Positions 63,044 through 64,000 of a stretch of DNA of 64,000 nt are shown one piece after another (the stretch's first letter is position 1; every line of letters starts with the position of its first letter). Under the pieces are notes generated by a model that saw only the letters and a program-made list of their open reading frames with translations, was not told where the DNA came from and searched no databases. The translations under genes were made by a program, and so were the position numbers. This DNA comes from an uncultured Tenacibaculum sp. (lineage in GTDB: Bacteria > Bacteroidota > Bacteroidia > Flavobacteriales > Flavobacteriaceae): NCBI RefSeq assembly GCF_947499065.1, contig NZ_CANMMT010000006.1, forward strand, positions 124,001-188,000, read 5' to 3'.

Positions 63044-63064
63044 GTATTGTTTAGTTTTATTCTA

Positions 63065-63787
63065 TTAGCTGTTTTCAGAATCTTTATTATCCATTCCTAA
63101 TTGTTTCTTTAATTTGTCTAAGTCGCTCATAGCACTAGCTTCTGTAGTATCTACAATAGCGTCTAGCTCTTCATCTATACTCTTAGATTCATTAGCGATA
63201 TCTCCATAAGCTTCTGCTAAAGCTTCTTCTTGTTGTACTTTTTCTTTCATACGCTCTAACATAGAAACTGTACTAGAGCTGTCGATTTCGGCCATCTGCT
63301 TGTTTAAGTTTTTAGTAGCATTACTAACCTTAACTCTGGCTTTTAAAGTTTTTAACTCATTTTCCCACTTACTGATGTTTGATTTTATTTCAGAAACATT
63401 TTTCTCTAATTGAGCAACAGATTTGTTAAATCTTTCGGCTTCTTCTGTAGTTCTAGTAATATGGTTTGTAGCTTCTTCTTTTTTAATTAAAGCTTCTTTT
63501 GCTAAACGATCAGCTTCAGCCATGTCTAAATCACCGCTTTGAGCTTTTTTCAAAATAAGCATCGCTTTGTTTTGATAGTCTTCAGCTTTAGATGTGTATT
63601 GTTCTTTATCGTTATTGGCTCTAATAGCCATAGCTTTAACTTGAGCTAATGCTTCAAGACTTTTATCTAAGTCTTTTTTCATGTCTCTTATTCCTTGCTC
63701 TGTTAGTTTAATAGGGTCTTCCATTTTATCAATGGCAGAGTGAGCTTCGGCTTTTCCTATGTTAAATAATCTTCTAAAAATGTTCAT
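63065..63787 (-). CDS. PspA/IM30-family membrane-stress protein (YjfJ-like)
   Basis: The 240-aa protein is a nearly continuous coiled coil of the PspA/IM30 (ESCRT-III-like) family, with N-terminal amphipathic helix MNIFRRLFNIGKAEAHSAID, then KMEDPIKLTEQGIRDMKKDL and the MLERMKEKVQQEEALAEAYG segment near 177-196. These proteins polymerise on damaged or stressed membranes. Flanked by a DUF2170-like and a YqiJ-like gene, it resembles the yjfIJ pairing. Confidence 0.93.
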   Translation of the reverse strand: MNIFRRLFNIGKAEAHSAIDKMEDPIKLTEQGIRDMKKDLDKSLEALAQVKAMAIRANNDKEQYTSKAEDYQNKAMLILKKAQSGDLDMAEADRLAKEALIKKEEATNHITRTTEEAERFNKSVAQLEKNVSEIKSNISKWENELKTLKARVKVSNATKNLNKQMAEIDSSSTVSMLERMKEKVQQEEALAEAYGDIANESKSIDEELDAIVDTTEASAMSDLDKLKKQLGMDNKDSENS

Positions 63788-63799
63788 AATAATATTTTT

Positions 63800-64000
63800 T
63801 TAATATTTTGAATATGTAATAATTTGTTCAGAATATTCGCTTAATAATAAACTCAAAGAGTTTAAACTAGCTTCTAATTCGTTTAAATCTAAATTTTCTA
63901 ATTGTAAAGTGTCTCTAAAAATTACACGCTCATAGCTGTCGTCTAAAACAAAGGCACCATGAACAATGTCTCTGTTCTTTTTTAGTAAACTCTTAAAGAT
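63800..64000 (-). CDS. YjfI/DUF2170-like (Tir-chaperone-like fold) protein, C-terminal part only
   Basis: Sixty-six codons and the stop are visible, running off the right edge. The segment KNRDIVHGAFVLDDSYERVI followed by F-DTLQLENLDLNELEASL and LSLLLSEYSEQI resembles the C-terminal half of DUF2170/YbjN-type small folds found directly upstream of PspA-like genes (yjfI before yjfJ). It ends 12 bases before the PspA-family gene, so it belongs to the same transcript. The N-terminus is outside the window. Confidence 0.65.
   Translation of the reverse strand: MFKSLLKKNRDIVHGAFVLDDSYERVIFRDTLQLENLDLNELEASLNSLSLLLSEYSEQIITYSKY

Overview
The window is AT-rich, compactly coded DNA from a Bacteroidota chromosome, almost certainly a member of the Flavobacteriaceae. 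A marine Tenacibaculum- or Polaribacter-like organism is my guess, not something I can prove. The grounds are -7 promoter elements of the Bacteroidota type TAnnTTTG, weak Shine-Dalgarno sites, a propeller-type sensor kinase paired with a LytTR regulator, a T9SS sorting-domain-like protein, and a phosphoserine phosphatase/phosphoglycerate dehydrogenase fusion. I see no rRNA, tRNA, CRISPR array, insertion sequence or prophage. No stretch longer than 300 bases lacks a gene.

Layout. (1) 1-8.8 kb is housekeeping: a partial conserved gene, a PhnP-like metallo-beta-lactamase fold enzyme, YaaA, YchJ-like, gcvP, a UbiA-like membrane protein and a SerB-SerA fusion. (2) 8.9-20.4 kb is a kynurenine catabolic locus. 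A divergent IclR regulator with a 17-bp palindrome faces a tightly packed operon of about 14 genes (kynU, kmo, haaO, ACMSD, an aminomuconate-semialdehyde dehydrogenase, a RidA-type aminomuconate deaminase and several accessory genes). (3) 20.4-25.5 kb is a TetR - ABC - HlyD - TolC export operon whose ABC ATPase has lost most catalytic motifs. A perfect palindrome overlaps the tetR promoter. (4) 25.6-36.4 kb is housekeeping: POT transporter, YceI lipoprotein, acyl-CoA-binding protein, cdsA, LUD protein, ftsH, rsfS, birA, pyrE, a Nudix protein and dnaK.

(5) 36.5-46.6 kb is a signalling locus with two related LytS-type histidine kinases, one LytTR response regulator and a set of exported proteins: a stand-alone T9SS sorting-domain-like peptide, a collagen-like Gly-rich protein, an unknown exported protein, a secreted catalytically dead Nudix-fold protein and a propeller-like lipoprotein. 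Four intergenic regions carry direct repeats of a TTnGGAAr motif spaced exactly 21 bp (two helical turns). This is the arrangement expected of LytTR binding sites and gives a predicted regulon.

(6) 47.0-64.0 kb is a long minus-strand island. The first unit holds a YjfI/DUF2170-like protein (partial), a PspA/IM30 protein, a YqiJ-like OB-fold membrane protein and a YqiK-like flotillin, and ends at a terminator. The second is a 12-gene operon: a 1620-aa AAA+ ATPase with a DUF3686-type N-terminus, a DUF4178 protein, an Arg/Ser-tailed lipoprotein, a tandem-DUF350 membrane protein, a membrane-anchored aminopropyltransferase, a minimal AdoMet decarboxylase, a K+ channel with an RCK domain, a glycine-rich-domain-like protein, a protein with a (CSS)n tail, an endonuclease V-like protein and an RNase Z-like protein. 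I infer a membrane/envelope-stress system that links membrane remodelling, polyamine synthesis and potassium flux. This is the most likely poorly described system in the window.
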